From contig NC_015976.1 of NCBI RefSeq assembly GCF_000283515.1, positions 1,550,001 to 1,614,000 on the forward strand: 64,000 bases of DNA. Direction: 5' to 3'. This document shows, in pieces, positions 53,434 through 62,995 of the stretch. A program made the position numbers and the translations under genes. The DNA comes from Sphingobium sp. SYK-6 (lineage in GTDB: Bacteria; Pseudomonadota; Alphaproteobacteria; Sphingomonadales; Sphingomonadaceae). Position 1 is the first letter of the stretch; every line of letters begins with the position of its first letter. The notes under the pieces are model-generated. The model searched no databases. It had not been told where the DNA came from and saw only the letters and a list, made by a program, of their open reading frames with translations.

Positions 53434-56175
53434 ATGTTCGGCGCACTCGCCAAATCCCTTTTCGGCTCGTCCAACGATCGTTACGTCAAGTCGCTGCGCA
53501 AGACCGTGGAGCAGATCAACGCCTTCGAGCCCACGATTTCCGCGATGGATGACGAGACGCTCGTCGCCCAGACCGCCAAGTTCCGCGCCAGCCTCGCTGA
53601 GGGTGCCACGCTCGACCAGATCCTGCCGGAAGCCTTCGCCACCGTGCGCGAAGCCGCCAAGCGCACGCTCGGGCAGCGCCATTATGATGTGCAGCTGATC
53701 GGCGGCATGGTGCTCCATCGCGGCGAGATCGCCGAGATGCGCACCGGCGAGGGCAAGACGCTGGTCGCCACGCTCGCCACCTATCTGAATGCGCTGGAGG
53801 GGAAGGGCGTCCACGTCGTCACCGTGAACGACTATCTGGCCCGGCGCGACTGCGAATGGATGAGCCGGCTTTACAATTTCCTTGGCCTCACCACCGGCGT
53901 GATCGTGCCCAATCTGAGTGAAGCGGAGCGGCGCGAGGCCTATGAGGCCGACATCACCTACGCGACCAACAACGAGCTGGGCTTCGACTATCTGCGCGAC
54001 AACATGAAGTATGAGCGCAACCAGATGGTGCAGCGGCCGTTCAACTTCGCGATCGTCGACGAGGTGGACTCGATCCTGATCGACGAGGCGCGCACGCCTC
54101 TCATCATTTCCGGCCCGACGGACGACAAGTCCGAGCTTTACATCGCTGTCGACAAGCTGGTGCGCCAGCTCTCCGACACGGACTTCGAGAAGGACGAGAA
54201 GCAGCGCAGCATCGTCCTGACCGAGGACGGGACCGAGAAGGTCGAGCGCATGCTCGAGGAAGCCGGGCTGCTGCAGGGCGCCAATCTCTACGATTTCGAG
54301 AACACGCAGGTCGTTCATCATGTGAACCAGGCCCTGCGCGCGATCTTCATGTTCCGGCGTGACATCGATTATATCGTGAAGGACGGCAAAGTCGTCATCA
54401 TCGACGAGTTCACCGGCCGCATGATGGATGGCCGGCGCTGGTCGGACGGGCTGCATCAGGCGGTGGAAGCCAAGGAAGGCGTCAACATCGAGCCCGAGAA
54501 CCAGACGCTCGCCTCGATCACGTTCCAGAATTATTTCCGCATGTATCCCAAGCTGAGCGGCATGACGGGTACGGCCTCGACCGAGGCGGCGGAATTCTAC
54601 GACATCTACAAGATGAACGTGGTGACCATCCCCACGAACCTGCCTGTGCAGCGCCAGGACGACGAGGATCTTTTCTACAAGAGCCTCGAGGACAAGTTCA
54701 AAGGCATCGCCAAGACGATCAAGGAACATCAGCTGAAGGGTCAGCCGGTGCTGGTCGGTACGGTGTCCATCGAGAAATCCGAGCTGCTGTCCGCCTTCCT
54801 GAAGCAGGAGAATGTGCCGCACAGCGTGCTGAACGCGCGCTTCCACGATAGCGAGGCGCGAATCGTGGCGCAGGCGGGCCGGCTCGGCGCGGTCACCATC
54901 GCGACCAACATGGCCGGTCGCGGCACGGACATCCAGCTTGGCGGCAACCTCGAATTCCGCGTCGAGGACGAATTGAATGCCATGCCCGAGGGCCCCGAGC
55001 GCGACGCCGCGATCGAGCGCATCCGGGAGGAGATCAAGACCGAGCGGCAGCAGGTGCTCGATGCGGGCGGCCTGTTCGTGCTCGGCACGGAGCGGCACGA
55101 AAGCCGCCGCATCGACAATCAGCTGCGCGGCCGGTCCGGCCGCCAGGGCGATCCGGGCCTCAGCCGTTTCTACCTGAGCCTCGATGACGATCTGCTGCGC
55201 ATCTTCGGGCCGGACACGCTCTTTGCCCGCATGATGCGCTCCTCGCTCGAGGACGGGGAGGCGCTGCCGCCGTCCAAGTGGATGAGCAAGGCGATCGAGA
55301 CCGCGCAGAAGAAGGTCGAACAGCGCAACTACGACATCCGCAAGCAGGTCGTCGAATATGATGACGTGATGAACGACCAGCGGAAGGTCATCTACGAGCA
55401 GCGCAGCGACATCATGGATGCCGGGTCCGTGAATGACGTCGTGACCGATATGCGTCACGAGACGATCAACGGCATCGTGGGAGCGGCCTGCCCGCAGGGC
55501 ACCTATCCCGAGCAATGGAATGTCGAGGGATTGAAGGCCGATGTGGAGCGCACCCTTGCGCTGACGCCCGATATCGACGGCTGGCTCAAGGAAGACGCGG
55601 TCGATCCCGAGATTTTCGTCGAGCGGATCATTGCCATGTCCGATGCGGCGCTGGCGGAGAAAACCGCGCAGATCCGGCCCGAGACATGGGCCAGCATCGA
55701 AAAGAGCATCCTGCTCCAGAATCTCGATCATCACTGGAAGGAGCATCTGGCCACGCTCGATGCGCTCCGGCAGGTGGTGCATCTGCGCGCCTATGCGCAG
55801 AAGACGCCGATCAACGAGTACAAGCAGGAAGCCTTCGCCCTGTTCGAGCGCATGCTGAACAGCATTCGCGAGGATGTGACGAACACGGTCAGCCATATCG
55901 AGTTCCAGTTGCAGGAACCGACCCCGCCGCCGCTGCCGGACCTGCCGGACTTCCTTACCAGTCACATCGATCCGTTCACCGGCGAGGACAACAGCGCGGA
56001 TATCGACGCGGGAACGCGCGGCCTCATCACCACCACCATCCCGCGCATGGCGCCGACGATGGCGGGCGCAACGGGCGGCGATAATCCCTATGCCGACCAG
56101 AATATCAGCCGCAATGCGCCGTGCCCCTGCGGGTCGGGCGAGAAATACAAGCACTGCCACGGCGCGCTGGCCTGA
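53434..56175 (+). CDS. secA: Preprotein translocase ATPase SecA
   Basis: 913 aa motor of the Sec pathway. Walker A is MRTGEGKTL (102-110), then [11 protein letters not shown], the [19 protein letters not shown] block, [15 protein letters not shown] and [10 protein letters not shown]. The C-terminus carries the zinc/SecB-binding [14 protein letters not shown]. Length is normal. A weak GC-rich stem-loop without T-run follows at 56189-56218, in the gap to the convergent transporter gene. Confidence 0.97.
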   Translation: MFGALAKSLFGSSNDRYVKSLRKTVEQINAFEPTISAMDDETLVAQTAKFRASLAEGATLDQILPEAFATVREAAKRTLGQRHYDVQLIGGMVLHRGEIAEMRTGEGKTLVATLATYLNALEGKGVHVVTVNDYLARRDCEWMSRLYNFLGLTTGVIVPNLSEAERREAYEADITYATNNELGFDYLRDNMKYERNQMVQRPFNFAIVDEVDSILIDEARTPLIISGPTDDKSELYIAVDKLVRQLSDTDFEKDEKQRSIVLTEDGTEKVERMLEEAGLLQGANLYDFENTQVVHHVNQALRAIFMFRRDIDYIVKDGKVVIIDEFTGRMMDGRRWSDGLHQAVEAKEGVNIEPENQTLASITFQNYFRMYPKLSGMTGTASTEAAEFYDIYKMNVVTIPTNLPVQRQDDEDLFYKSLEDKFKGIAKTIKEHQLKGQPVLVGTVSIEKSELLSAFLKQENVPHSVLNARFHDSEARIVAQAGRLGAVTIATNMAGRGTDIQLGGNLEFRVEDELNAMPEGPERDAAIERIREEIKTERQQVLDAGGLFVLGTERHESRRIDNQLRGRSGRQGDPGLSRFYLSLDDDLLRIFGPDTLFARMMRSSLEDGEALPPSKWMSKAIETAQKKVEQRNYDIRKQVVEYDDVMNDQRKVIYEQRSDIMDAGSVNDVVTDMRHETINGIVGAACPQGTYPEQWNVEGLKADVERTLALTPDIDGWLKEDAVDPEIFVERIIAMSDAALAEKTAQIRPETWASIEKSILLQNLDHHWKEHLATLDALRQVVHLRAYAQKTPINEYKQEAFALFERMLNSIREDVTNTVSHIEFQLQEPTPPPLPDLPDFLTSHIDPFTGEDNSADIDAGTRGLITTTIPRMAPTMAGATGGDNPYADQNISRNAPCPCGSGEKYKHCHGALA

Positions 56176-56188
56176 GCGCGCGCCTGCT

Positions 56189-56218
56189 GGCCCGGCGCCG
56201 CTCGCGCGGAACCGGGCC
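56189..56218. terminator. Stem-loop between secA and the MFS gene
   Basis: GGCCCGG and CCGGGCC arms with a 16-nt loop between convergent genes; no T-run, so low confidence. Confidence 0.3.
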
Positions 56219-56220
56219 GG

Positions 56221-57498
56221 TTACTCCCGGGCGAGCCAGACCAGACCGAACAGGCTGACCATGCCGGCGGCGGTCAGATAGAGCCCGACCGCCCCGATCC
56301 CGTGCGTCGCGACGAGATATTGCGCAACGATGGGCGCCATGGCGCCGCCGAGAATGCCGCCGACGTTGAAGGCGAAGGACGAGCCGGAATAGCGCACGCG
56401 GGCCGGGAAGAGAGAGGTGAGCCACTCGCCCAGCGGCCCGTAAGTGAAGCCCATGACGAGCAGCGCCACGGCCAGGGTCATGAAGAGCAGGGCAGGCGCA
56501 TCGGCATTGAACCCCGCGCCGAAGACGAAACCGAGCGGCACGGTCGCCGCGCAGCCGGCGATCAGCGCTTTGGCGGCCGATTGCCGGTCCGACCACCAGC
56601 CGGCGAGAATGATGCCCAGCGCCAGCATGAAGATCGCGGCAAGCTGCATGGACAGGACCTGGTCGCGCGCCATGCCGAGGGTCGTGGTGGCATAGCCAAG
56701 CGCGAAGGCCGTGGAGATGTAGAAGAGCGCGAAGCACGCCACGACCGCGAGCGTGCCTGCCATGGTTGCGCGCAGATGGCGCGTCAGCAGCTCCGCCATC
56801 GGGATGCGGGCCGGAGGCTCAGCATCGAGCGCGGCCCGGAATTCCGGCGTTTCGCCCAGCCGCAAGCGCACCCACAGGCCCAGGATGACGAGCAGGGCAC
56901 TGGCGAGGAACGGGAGGCGCCATCCCCATGCCAGGAACTCGGCTTCGCTCAGCCAGAGGCCCAGCACGAGGAACAGGCCGTTTGCGGCGATGAAGCCCAG
57001 CGGGGCGCCGAGCTGCGGCATCATGCCGAAGCGCCCGCGCCAGCCGGGCGGCGCATTCTCCACCGCGAGCAGCGCGGCGCCGCCCCATTCGCCCCCGAGG
57101 CCCAGCCCCTGCCCGAAGCGCAGGATGCAGAGCAGCAACGGCGCCAGCCAGCCGATCATCGCATAAGTCGGGAGGAAGGCGATCAGGAACGTGGAGCCGC
57201 CCATCAGCAGCAGCGAGGCGACCAGCGTCGACTTCCGGCCGATCCGATCGCCATAATGACCGAACACCGCCGCGCCGAGCGGTCGGGCGAGGAAAGCAAG
57301 CGCGAAGCTGGCATAAGCGGCCATGAGCTGCGCGGTGGGGGAACTCGCGGGAAAGAAAAGCGGCCCGAAGACCAGACTCGCGGCGGTCGCGTAGATATAG
57401 AAATCGTAGAATTCGACCGTGGTGCCCACCAGGCTGGCGACCAGCACTCGCCGATGCTGCATCATCGCGGCAAGGCCGCCTCGCGTCGTTTCGGTCAA
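56221..57498 (-). CDS. MFS transporter, metabolite:H+ symporter (MHS/ProP-like)
   Basis: 425 aa. The N-terminus VGTTVEFYDFYIYATAASLVF and the loop FGHYGDRIGRKSTLV are the MHS signatures, followed by RFGQGLGLGGEWGGAALLA. Relatives import compounds such as proline betaine, citrate, ketoglutarate or shikimate. It is monocistronic and convergent with secA. The substrate cannot be assigned. Confidence 0.9.
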   Translation of the reverse strand: MTETTRGGLAAMMQHRRVLVASLVGTTVEFYDFYIYATAASLVFGPLFFPASSPTAQLMAAYASFALAFLARPLGAAVFGHYGDRIGRKSTLVASLLLMGGSTFLIAFLPTYAMIGWLAPLLLCILRFGQGLGLGGEWGGAALLAVENAPPGWRGRFGMMPQLGAPLGFIAANGLFLVLGLWLSEAEFLAWGWRLPFLASALLVILGLWVRLRLGETPEFRAALDAEPPARIPMAELLTRHLRATMAGTLAVVACFALFYISTAFALGYATTTLGMARDQVLSMQLAAIFMLALGIILAGWWSDRQSAAKALIAGCAATVPLGFVFGAGFNADAPALLFMTLAVALLVMGFTYGPLGEWLTSLFPARVRYSGSSFAFNVGGILGGAMAPIVAQYLVATHGIGAVGLYLTAAGMVSLFGLVWLARE

Positions 57499-57526
57499 GA
57501 CATTCCCCTCCTGCTGACCGGTACGT

Positions 57527-58363
57527 TCACTCCGGCGCTTGCGGCGCCGTGCCCTGATCTCCGGTTCGCCGCAACTGGTTCAGCACCTCATAGGCCATCA
57601 CCGCCCCGGCGACGGACGCGTTCAGGCTGTCGGCACGGCCCATCATCGGAATTTTCACCAGCAGGTCGCAGGCGGCTTCATAGCCGGCAGGCAGGCCGCG
57701 CGCTTCATTGCCGATCAGCAGGAAAGCGGGCGGGACATAGGCGGGGGCCTGATAGTCCTGATCGGTGTTGAGGCTGGTGCCGATGAGCTGACCCGGCCCG
57801 GCGCGTAGCCAGGCGAGGAATTCATCCCAGCCTGCATGCGCGATGGTCTGCGTGAAGATCGCGCCCATAGAAGCGCGCACGGCCTCCACGGAGAAGGGAT
57901 CGACGCAATCATCGACCAGTATCACGCCGCCCGCGCCCACGGCGTCGCCGATGCGCATCAGCGTGCCGAGATTGCCCGGATCGCGCATCGCCTGCGCGAC
58001 GAACCAGATGGGCGCCCGGGCGCGGTCGAGTGCGGGGAGGGGCGTCAGCCGATCGCGATAGACGCCGATGAGGGTCTGGGCATTGTCCTTGCCGGACATC
58101 TTGCCGAGAATATCCGGCGTGGTGAAGATCACGTCGCCGCCGGCCGCTTCCACCGCATCGATCAGCGCGCTGGCCAGGGGATGGGGGTCCGCGCCGCTGG
58201 CGAGGAAGATCATCTCGGGCAGCACGCCCAGCTCGCGCGCTTCGGTCAGGATGCGCAGCCCTTCGGCAAGGAAAAGTCCTTCCCGCTTGCGCAGCTTCTT
58301 CTCGCGCAGGGAGCGGACCCGCTTGACGAGCGGATTGGAAAAGCCGGTGATTTCTCGGGCCAA
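57527..58363 (-). CDS. SpoU/TrmH-family RNA 2'-O-methyltransferase
   Basis: 278 aa. An N-terminal substrate-binding domain (KRVRSLREKKLRKREGLFLAEG) precedes the knotted SPOUT domain with RDPGNLGTLMRIGDAVG, FLLIGNEARGLPAG and the C-terminal IPMMGRADSLNASVAGAV. These match TrmH-group enzymes acting on tRNA or 23S rRNA Gm sites. It is 11 nt downstream of the HPr gene on the same strand. Confidence 0.93.
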   Translation of the reverse strand: MAREITGFSNPLVKRVRSLREKKLRKREGLFLAEGLRILTEARELGVLPEMIFLASGADPHPLASALIDAVEAAGGDVIFTTPDILGKMSGKDNAQTLIGVYRDRLTPLPALDRARAPIWFVAQAMRDPGNLGTLMRIGDAVGAGGVILVDDCVDPFSVEAVRASMGAIFTQTIAHAGWDEFLAWLRAGPGQLIGTSLNTDQDYQAPAYVPPAFLLIGNEARGLPAGYEAACDLLVKIPMMGRADSLNASVAGAVMAYEVLNQLRRTGDQGTAPQAPE

Positions 58364-58374
58364 GGCGTCTGTGC

Positions 58375-58653
58375 CTATTCCTCGCCGAAGCGATCCTGGA
58401 CCAGTGCGGTCATGGCGGCCAGAGCTTCCTCGGCGCCTTCGCCCGCAGCGGAAATCGTGATGTCGTCGCCCATTGCCGCGCCCAGCATCATGAGTCCCAT
58501 GATCGAGGTGCCGACGACTTCATGACCATCCTTGCGCACGGTGACCGTCGCCTTGAGCCCGCTGGCGAGCGTCACGAATTTCGCGCTGGCGCGGGCGTGC
58601 AGGCCCCGCTTGTTGGCGATGCGCACGGTCTGGCTGAGCATCATCCCGCTCAC
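58375..58653 (-). CDS. PTS phosphocarrier protein HPr (regulatory type)
   Basis: 92 aa. The phosphorylated histidine is His19 in NKRGLHARAS, and a kinase-target serine sits in GTSIMGLMMLG (Ser50), so both EI and HprK can modify it. In alphaproteobacteria this HPr works in a regulatory rather than sugar-transport PTS. The ATG overlaps the EIIA stop by 4 bp. Confidence 0.94.
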   Translation of the reverse strand: MSGMMLSQTVRIANKRGLHARASAKFVTLASGLKATVTVRKDGHEVVGTSIMGLMMLGAAMGDDITISAAGEGAEEALAAMTALVQDRFGEE

Positions 58654-59054
58654 TGGATGTCGCCGAGCAGCTCGGAAGCCACGCTGATATACTTCTTCCC
58701 GGCTTCACGCGCTGCGGCCACGGCCTGCGTCACGCTCATCGTGCGCCGCGCGCTTTCCAGGCGGATCAGCATTGGCAGGTTGATGCCGGCGATGACCTCG
58801 ATTCGCCCGGCATCGAGCAGCGAGATCGCGAGATTGGAAGGGGTGCCGCCGAACAGGTCGGTGAGCAGGATGACTCCCGATCCGTCATTGACCCGGTCGA
58901 CCGCCGCGGCGATATCGGCGCGGCGCGCTTCCATGTCGTCATCGGGACCGATGCAGACGGTCTCGATCGCCTCCTGCGGGCCGACGACATGCTCCATGGC
59001 AATGCGAAATTCGGTCGCAAGCCCGCCATGCGTTACGAGCACAAGTCCTATCAT
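58650..59054 (-). CDS. PTS EIIA, mannose/sorbose family (regulatory)
   Basis: 134 aa EIIA-Man domain. The phosphorylation site is His9 in LVLVTHGGLATEF, and DLFGGTPSNLAISLL and EVIAGINLPMLIRLES are family blocks. No IIB, IIC or IID gene is nearby, so it is likely a signalling EIIA that receives phosphate from HPr. The start overlaps the rapZ stop by 4 bp. Confidence 0.93.
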   Translation of the reverse strand: MIGLVLVTHGGLATEFRIAMEHVVGPQEAIETVCIGPDDDMEARRADIAAAVDRVNDGSGVILLTDLFGGTPSNLAISLLDAGRIEVIAGINLPMLIRLESARRTMSVTQAVAAAREAGKKYISVASELLGDIQ

Positions 59055-60007
59055 GTCGATTTAGCGCCCCGCCCTTCAATTACCGTTTGTTTGCCTTGGC
59101 GCCGGTTCTCATAGGCGTCCAGCTGCACCGATTCCAGATTGCGGTGCATGATGGTGGGCGAAAAGCCAGCCGCGCGCAAGCGCTGACCGATCTCCTCCGT
59201 CACGCAGACGGACCGATGTCTCCCCCCGGTACAGCCGAACGCAATGGTCACATAAGCCTTGCCGTCCTCGCTGTAGCGCGGAAGGACGGTCCCGAGAAGC
59301 GCTTCGATCTGGCCGACGGCTTTCTCGAACAACGGGTCGGCCATCACATAGTCGCGCACTGGTGCGTCAAGCCCGCCCAGATGGCGCAGGTCGTCCTCCC
59401 AATAGGGATTTCTCAGGAACCGCATGTCGAACATGAGATCGGCATTGCGGGGCACGCCCCGGGCAAAGCCGAACGACAGCAGCGTGAGGGTGGATTCGAA
59501 GCTGCCGGCAAAGCGCTGCCGGATCGCCTGCTGAAGCGCATTGCTGGTGAAGTCGCTGCTGTCGATGAGATGCTCTGCGGCCCGGCGCAGGGGCTCCAGC
59601 AATTCGCGCTCCCGGGCAATGCCGTCTGCCGCAGGGCGATCGGGGGCGAGAGGGTGGCGCCGCCGGGTCTCGGCATAGCGCCGTTCAAGCACGGTTCCCG
59701 AACAATCCAGGAAAAGCATCTCCACCTGATTACGCCCCTGATCGCGCAGCGAGGCGATGACGGACAGGACGGTGTCGGCAGCAAAGCCGCGCGTCCGGCT
59801 GTCGATGCCGATGGCGAGCGGGCGATCCTCTCCGGCGGCATAGCCCTGTGGCGGGGGGGCCGCGAGCAGCCGGTCCAGCATCGTGAGCGGGAGATTGTCC
59901 ACCGTTTCCCACCCCGCATCCTCCAGGGTGCGCAGACTGGTCGATTTTCCGGCGCCCGAAAGGCCGGTGACGATCAGGATGGACTTGGGGGTGGGCGGGG
60001 GAATCAT
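59051..60007 (-). CDS. rapZ: RNase adapter / nucleotide-binding protein RapZ
   Basis: 318 aa. P-loop VTGLSGAGKST, then RTLEDAGWETVDNLPL and, near the C-terminus, TIAFGCTGGRHRSVCV and the conserved end of the GlmY-binding type domain. In E. coli RapZ controls glucosamine-6-phosphate synthase mRNA; in alphaproteobacteria its partners are less clear. The ATG at 60007 overlaps the hprK stop by 4 bp, so the longer reading is rejected. Confidence 0.94.
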   Translation of the reverse strand: MIPPPTPKSILIVTGLSGAGKSTSLRTLEDAGWETVDNLPLTMLDRLLAAPPPQGYAAGEDRPLAIGIDSRTRGFAADTVLSVIASLRDQGRNQVEMLFLDCSGTVLERRYAETRRRHPLAPDRPAADGIARERELLEPLRRAAEHLIDSSDFTSNALQQAIRQRFAGSFESTLTLLSFGFARGVPRNADLMFDMRFLRNPYWEDDLRHLGGLDAPVRDYVMADPLFEKAVGQIEALLGTVLPRYSEDGKAYVTIAFGCTGGRHRSVCVTEEIGQRLRAAGFSPTIMHRNLESVQLDAYENRRQGKQTVIEGRGAKST

Positions 60008-60450
60008 GGCAGCTTTCCGGTGAGGTTGGTCCGCTTCATGGCCCATTCCGCCTTTATGGGGGCTGAAGCGTCGAGGCCACGCAGCACGATGAGCGGCAGC
60101 ATGATGCCGTGCAGAAGGATATGAGTGGAAGTCTCGGGCATTCTCGGCGGTTGCTCGTCCAGTCGGATCGCCAGCAAGGCCGGCACGTCGTCCATATAGG
60201 GCATCTCCACGATCCCGAGGTGCCGGATTTCCATCTTTCCCGCGATGTTCGGCGCGGCGCTGAGGCGCAGGCCTCCGTCTTGCACACGCAATTGCGTGTA
60301 ATCGTCGCTGATGAGCGTGGCGCCCCGGTCGATCAGCCGCAGGGCGAGATCCGATTTGCCCGATCCGCTGGGCCCCATGATGAGGAGACCCTGGCCGCCG
60401 ATCGCCACGCTGGATGCGTGCAGGACATCATCGGCACCTTCGCTCATCAT
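60004..60450 (-). CDS. hprK: HPr kinase/phosphorylase, short C-terminal-domain form
   Basis: 148 aa; Gram-positive HprK has about 310 aa. Only the kinase domain is present: P-loop GPSGSGKSD (26-34), RLIDRGATLISDDYTQL, and the capping segment GIVEMPYMDD. This truncated form is typical of alphaproteobacteria. It probably phosphorylates the serine of the HPr at 58375-58653. The start overlaps the chvG stop by 4 bp. Confidence 0.94.
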   Translation of the reverse strand: MMSEGADDVLHASSVAIGGQGLLIMGPSGSGKSDLALRLIDRGATLISDDYTQLRVQDGGLRLSAAPNIAGKMEIRHLGIVEMPYMDDVPALLAIRLDEQPPRMPETSTHILLHGIMLPLIVLRGLDASAPIKAEWAMKRTNLTGKLP

Positions 60451-62042
60451 TCGCTTTCCTGCGCTGACGGTGCCGTGGTCCCCGGCATGGTGAAGACGAA
60501 CCGGGCGCCTTTCTTGCCGTCCGCCCTGCCTTCTACCCAGATCACGCCATGATGTCCTTCCAATATGGTGCGCGCGATCGCCAGGCCGAGCCCGCTATGC
60601 TTGCCGAAGCCGTCGCGCTCGGGACGCACGCTATGGAAACGCCTGAAGATCTTTTCGCGCTCCGCTTCCGGTACGCCGGGGCCGTCATCCTCGATCGCGA
60701 CCTGCACCTGATCGCCCTGCTGCTCGGCAAAGAGGCGCACCCGGCCCCCTTCGGGCGAGAAGGAAATGGCATTGTCGATCAGATTGTCGACGACGCGTGC
60801 GATCTTCTGGGGGTCGCCCGTCACGAAGAGGCTCCCCCGCCCGGGGCCGGCATAGCTCACTTTGACCTGCGGGACGCCCTGTCGGGGCGTGTGTCCCCGG
60901 GCGATGCGGGCGATCAGGCGGCCGAGATCGATGCGCTCGAATGGCGTGCGCGAAAGTTGCGCATCGATCCGGGAGGCCTCGGCAATGTCGCTCACCAGCC
61001 TGTCCAGCCGACGAACATCGTCCTGCGCGATGTCGAGCAGCTTTGCCTGCAGCGCGGGGTCCTTGATCTGGCTGAGGCCTTCCAGCGCGGACCGCAGCGA
61101 TGCGATGGGGTTCTTGAGTTCATGGCTGACATCGGCGGCGAATGCGTCCGTGGCATCGATCCGCTGGCGCAGGGCCTGGCTCATGTCCGAGATCGCGCGC
61201 GCGAGCATGCCGATCTCGTCGCGCCGGTCCGGCAGGCGGGGGACGATCACCTCGCGTGCACGCCCGAGCCGCACGCGCACCGCCGCCCGCGCCAGCCTGC
61301 GCAGCGGCAGGACGATCGTGCGCGCGAGGAAGAGGGAGAGGAGGACGGAAGCGATGATCGCCGCCGCCAGCACGAGGCTGATGCGCAGGCGCTCGGCACG
61401 GACAATCTCGGTAATGTCGCTGGCGTTGATGGTCGCCAGCAGCAATTGCCTTTCCCCGGGGAGGGGATGGGCGACGCTCAGGAAAGGCGTGCGATCCGGC
61501 GCGAAGCGGTAGGCCGCCTGTGGCGTTCCGCTCCGCATTGCGTCGCGCGCTTCCGGCCAGCGATCCAGCCTGTCGGTCGCGGGCTCGACGAGATAGGGCG
61601 GGGCGGAGGCGAGGGCGATCGTTTCCACCACCCGATCGATGCCGCGGGCCAGTCTGATATGCAGCGGATCCTGCTCCGGGCGCCGCAGCCGGTAGGTCGG
61701 CGGAGCGAGCCCGAAACTGTCGACCACCTTGTCTCCCGGCGCGTCATAGAGGCGCAGGCGCATGCCGGTCGTCTGGGCGGACCGCGCCAGAAGGGAGTCC
61801 CGGTCTCGCGCCCGGGCCAGTTCCATCGCCTTGACGATGAGCGCGGTTTCGCGGCCCATGGAGACGAGCCGTCCGTCGATCAGCCGCGTGCGATAGCTGT
61901 CGAGATAGAAGAAACCGCCCGCGAGAATGGCGAGCGCGAAGACATTGACCGCAAGGATGCGGCGCGTGAGCGAGATGCGCGTGGTCCATTCACCGCTCGC
62001 ATGCCGCTCCTCATTCCTCGCTGAAACGATATCCGGCGCCAT
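60447..62042 (-). CDS. chvG: Sensor histidine kinase ChvG
   Basis: 531 aa. Two membrane helices (about 28-46 and near residue 240) flank a periplasmic domain of about 190 residues; then a HAMP domain, the phosphorylated histidine in ADVSHELKNPIASL, and ATPase motifs VVDNLIDNAISF, EDDGPGVPE and HSGLGLAIAR. In rhizobia ChvG senses acidity and envelope stress through ExoR. The ATG at 62042 overlaps the end of chvI by 32 bp. Confidence 0.93.
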   Translation of the reverse strand: MAPDIVSARNEERHASGEWTTRISLTRRILAVNVFALAILAGGFFYLDSYRTRLIDGRLVSMGRETALIVKAMELARARDRDSLLARSAQTTGMRLRLYDAPGDKVVDSFGLAPPTYRLRRPEQDPLHIRLARGIDRVVETIALASAPPYLVEPATDRLDRWPEARDAMRSGTPQAAYRFAPDRTPFLSVAHPLPGERQLLLATINASDITEIVRAERLRISLVLAAAIIASVLLSLFLARTIVLPLRRLARAAVRVRLGRAREVIVPRLPDRRDEIGMLARAISDMSQALRQRIDATDAFAADVSHELKNPIASLRSALEGLSQIKDPALQAKLLDIAQDDVRRLDRLVSDIAEASRIDAQLSRTPFERIDLGRLIARIARGHTPRQGVPQVKVSYAGPGRGSLFVTGDPQKIARVVDNLIDNAISFSPEGGRVRLFAEQQGDQVQVAIEDDGPGVPEAEREKIFRRFHSVRPERDGFGKHSGLGLAIARTILEGHHGVIWVEGRADGKKGARFVFTMPGTTAPSAQESE

Positions 62043-62718
62043 ATAATGTGTCGATCGCGTTGAAATCCGGCGCGACGTCCCGGAACTTCCGGCGCAACCG
62101 CTTGATGTGACTGTCGATCGTGCGGTCGTCGACATAGATATCGTCCTGATAGGCGGCATCCATGAGCTGGTTGCGCGTCTTGACGATGCCGGGCCGCAGG
62201 GCCAGCGCCTCCAGGATCATGAACTCCGTGACTGTGAGCGACACATCCGTTCCGTCCCATTGCACGCGATGCCGCGCCGGATCCATCGTCAGGCGGCCGC
62301 GCCGGATCGTCTCGGCTGTTCCTTCCGTCGGCGCCTCGTCGTTCGTGTGGGTGAGCGCGGCGCGGCGGAGCAGGGCGCGGATGCGCGCGATGAGCAGCCG
62401 CTGGGAAAAGGGTTTCGCGATATAGTCGTCCGCGCCCATGGCGAGGCCGAGCGCTTCGTCCAGCTCGTCGCTCTTCGACGTCAGGAAGATGAAAGGCAGG
62501 CTGCTCCTCTCGCGCAGGCGCCGCAGCAATTCGATGCCATCCAGGTTCGGCATCTTGATGTCGCAGACGACGAGATCGGGAGGATTTTCCGTGATCGCCT
62601 TCAGGGCTGCCTGCCCGTCGGGATAAAGCCGCGTCAGGAACCCCTCAGCGATCAGGGCGATGCTGAGCGAGGAGAGAATGTTGCGGTCGTCGTCGACCAG
62701 GGCGATCGAAGCGCTCAT
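62011..62718 (-). CDS. chvI: Response regulator ChvI (OmpR family)
   Basis: 235 aa. Receiver domain with Asp53 in [12 protein letters not shown] and the conserved lysine in [11 protein letters not shown], then a winged helix (from about residue 135) with [15 protein letters not shown] and [15 protein letters not shown]. It heads the operon chvI-chvG-hprK-rapZ-EIIA-HPr and is divergent from pckA, a known ChvI-regulated gene in Agrobacterium, which makes control of pckA by ChvI plausible. Confidence 0.94.
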   Translation of the reverse strand: MSASIALVDDDRNILSSLSIALIAEGFLTRLYPDGQAALKAITENPPDLVVCDIKMPNLDGIELLRRLRERSSLPFIFLTSKSDELDEALGLAMGADDYIAKPFSQRLLIARIRALLRRAALTHTNDEAPTEGTAETIRRGRLTMDPARHRVQWDGTDVSLTVTEFMILEALALRPGIVKTRNQLMDAAYQDDIYVDDRTIDSHIKRLRRKFRDVAPDFNAIDTLYGAGYRFSEE

Positions 62719-62882
62719 CGAGCCTTGCGCGGTGCCATGTCATTGCGTGAACGACCCGATTAGACCAAGCGCCTTTCCAGCGCAACTCGGGGGCAAATCG
62801 TTACGGCAAGACGACCGGGTGCTCACGCGCGATGAGCCGCGCGCCCGTGTCCCGTTCCGTGGCAGTGCACAATGCATGTTGT

Positions 62883-62900
62883 TTGACGCTGACAGGTCAA
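62883..62900. promoter_or_regulatory. Inverted repeat in the chvI-pckA divergent promoter
   Basis: TTGAC-N8-GTCAA. The left arm is also a fair -35 (TTGACG), with TATGCG 17 nt later as a weak -10 for pckA. A regulator site is a guess. Confidence 0.35.
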
Positions 62901-62995
62901 TTGCTTATGCGCAGATGACAAGTGCAATTCATTGTGACCATTGGTCCTGCGCGCCGTCAGACCGGCAGCGCAGGACAGTGAACCAGGAGACAGGT

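Noticed and set aside
52975-56160. 1061-codon open frame opposite secA
   Set aside because: secA is certain from its motifs; the antisense frame has no recognisable domain.
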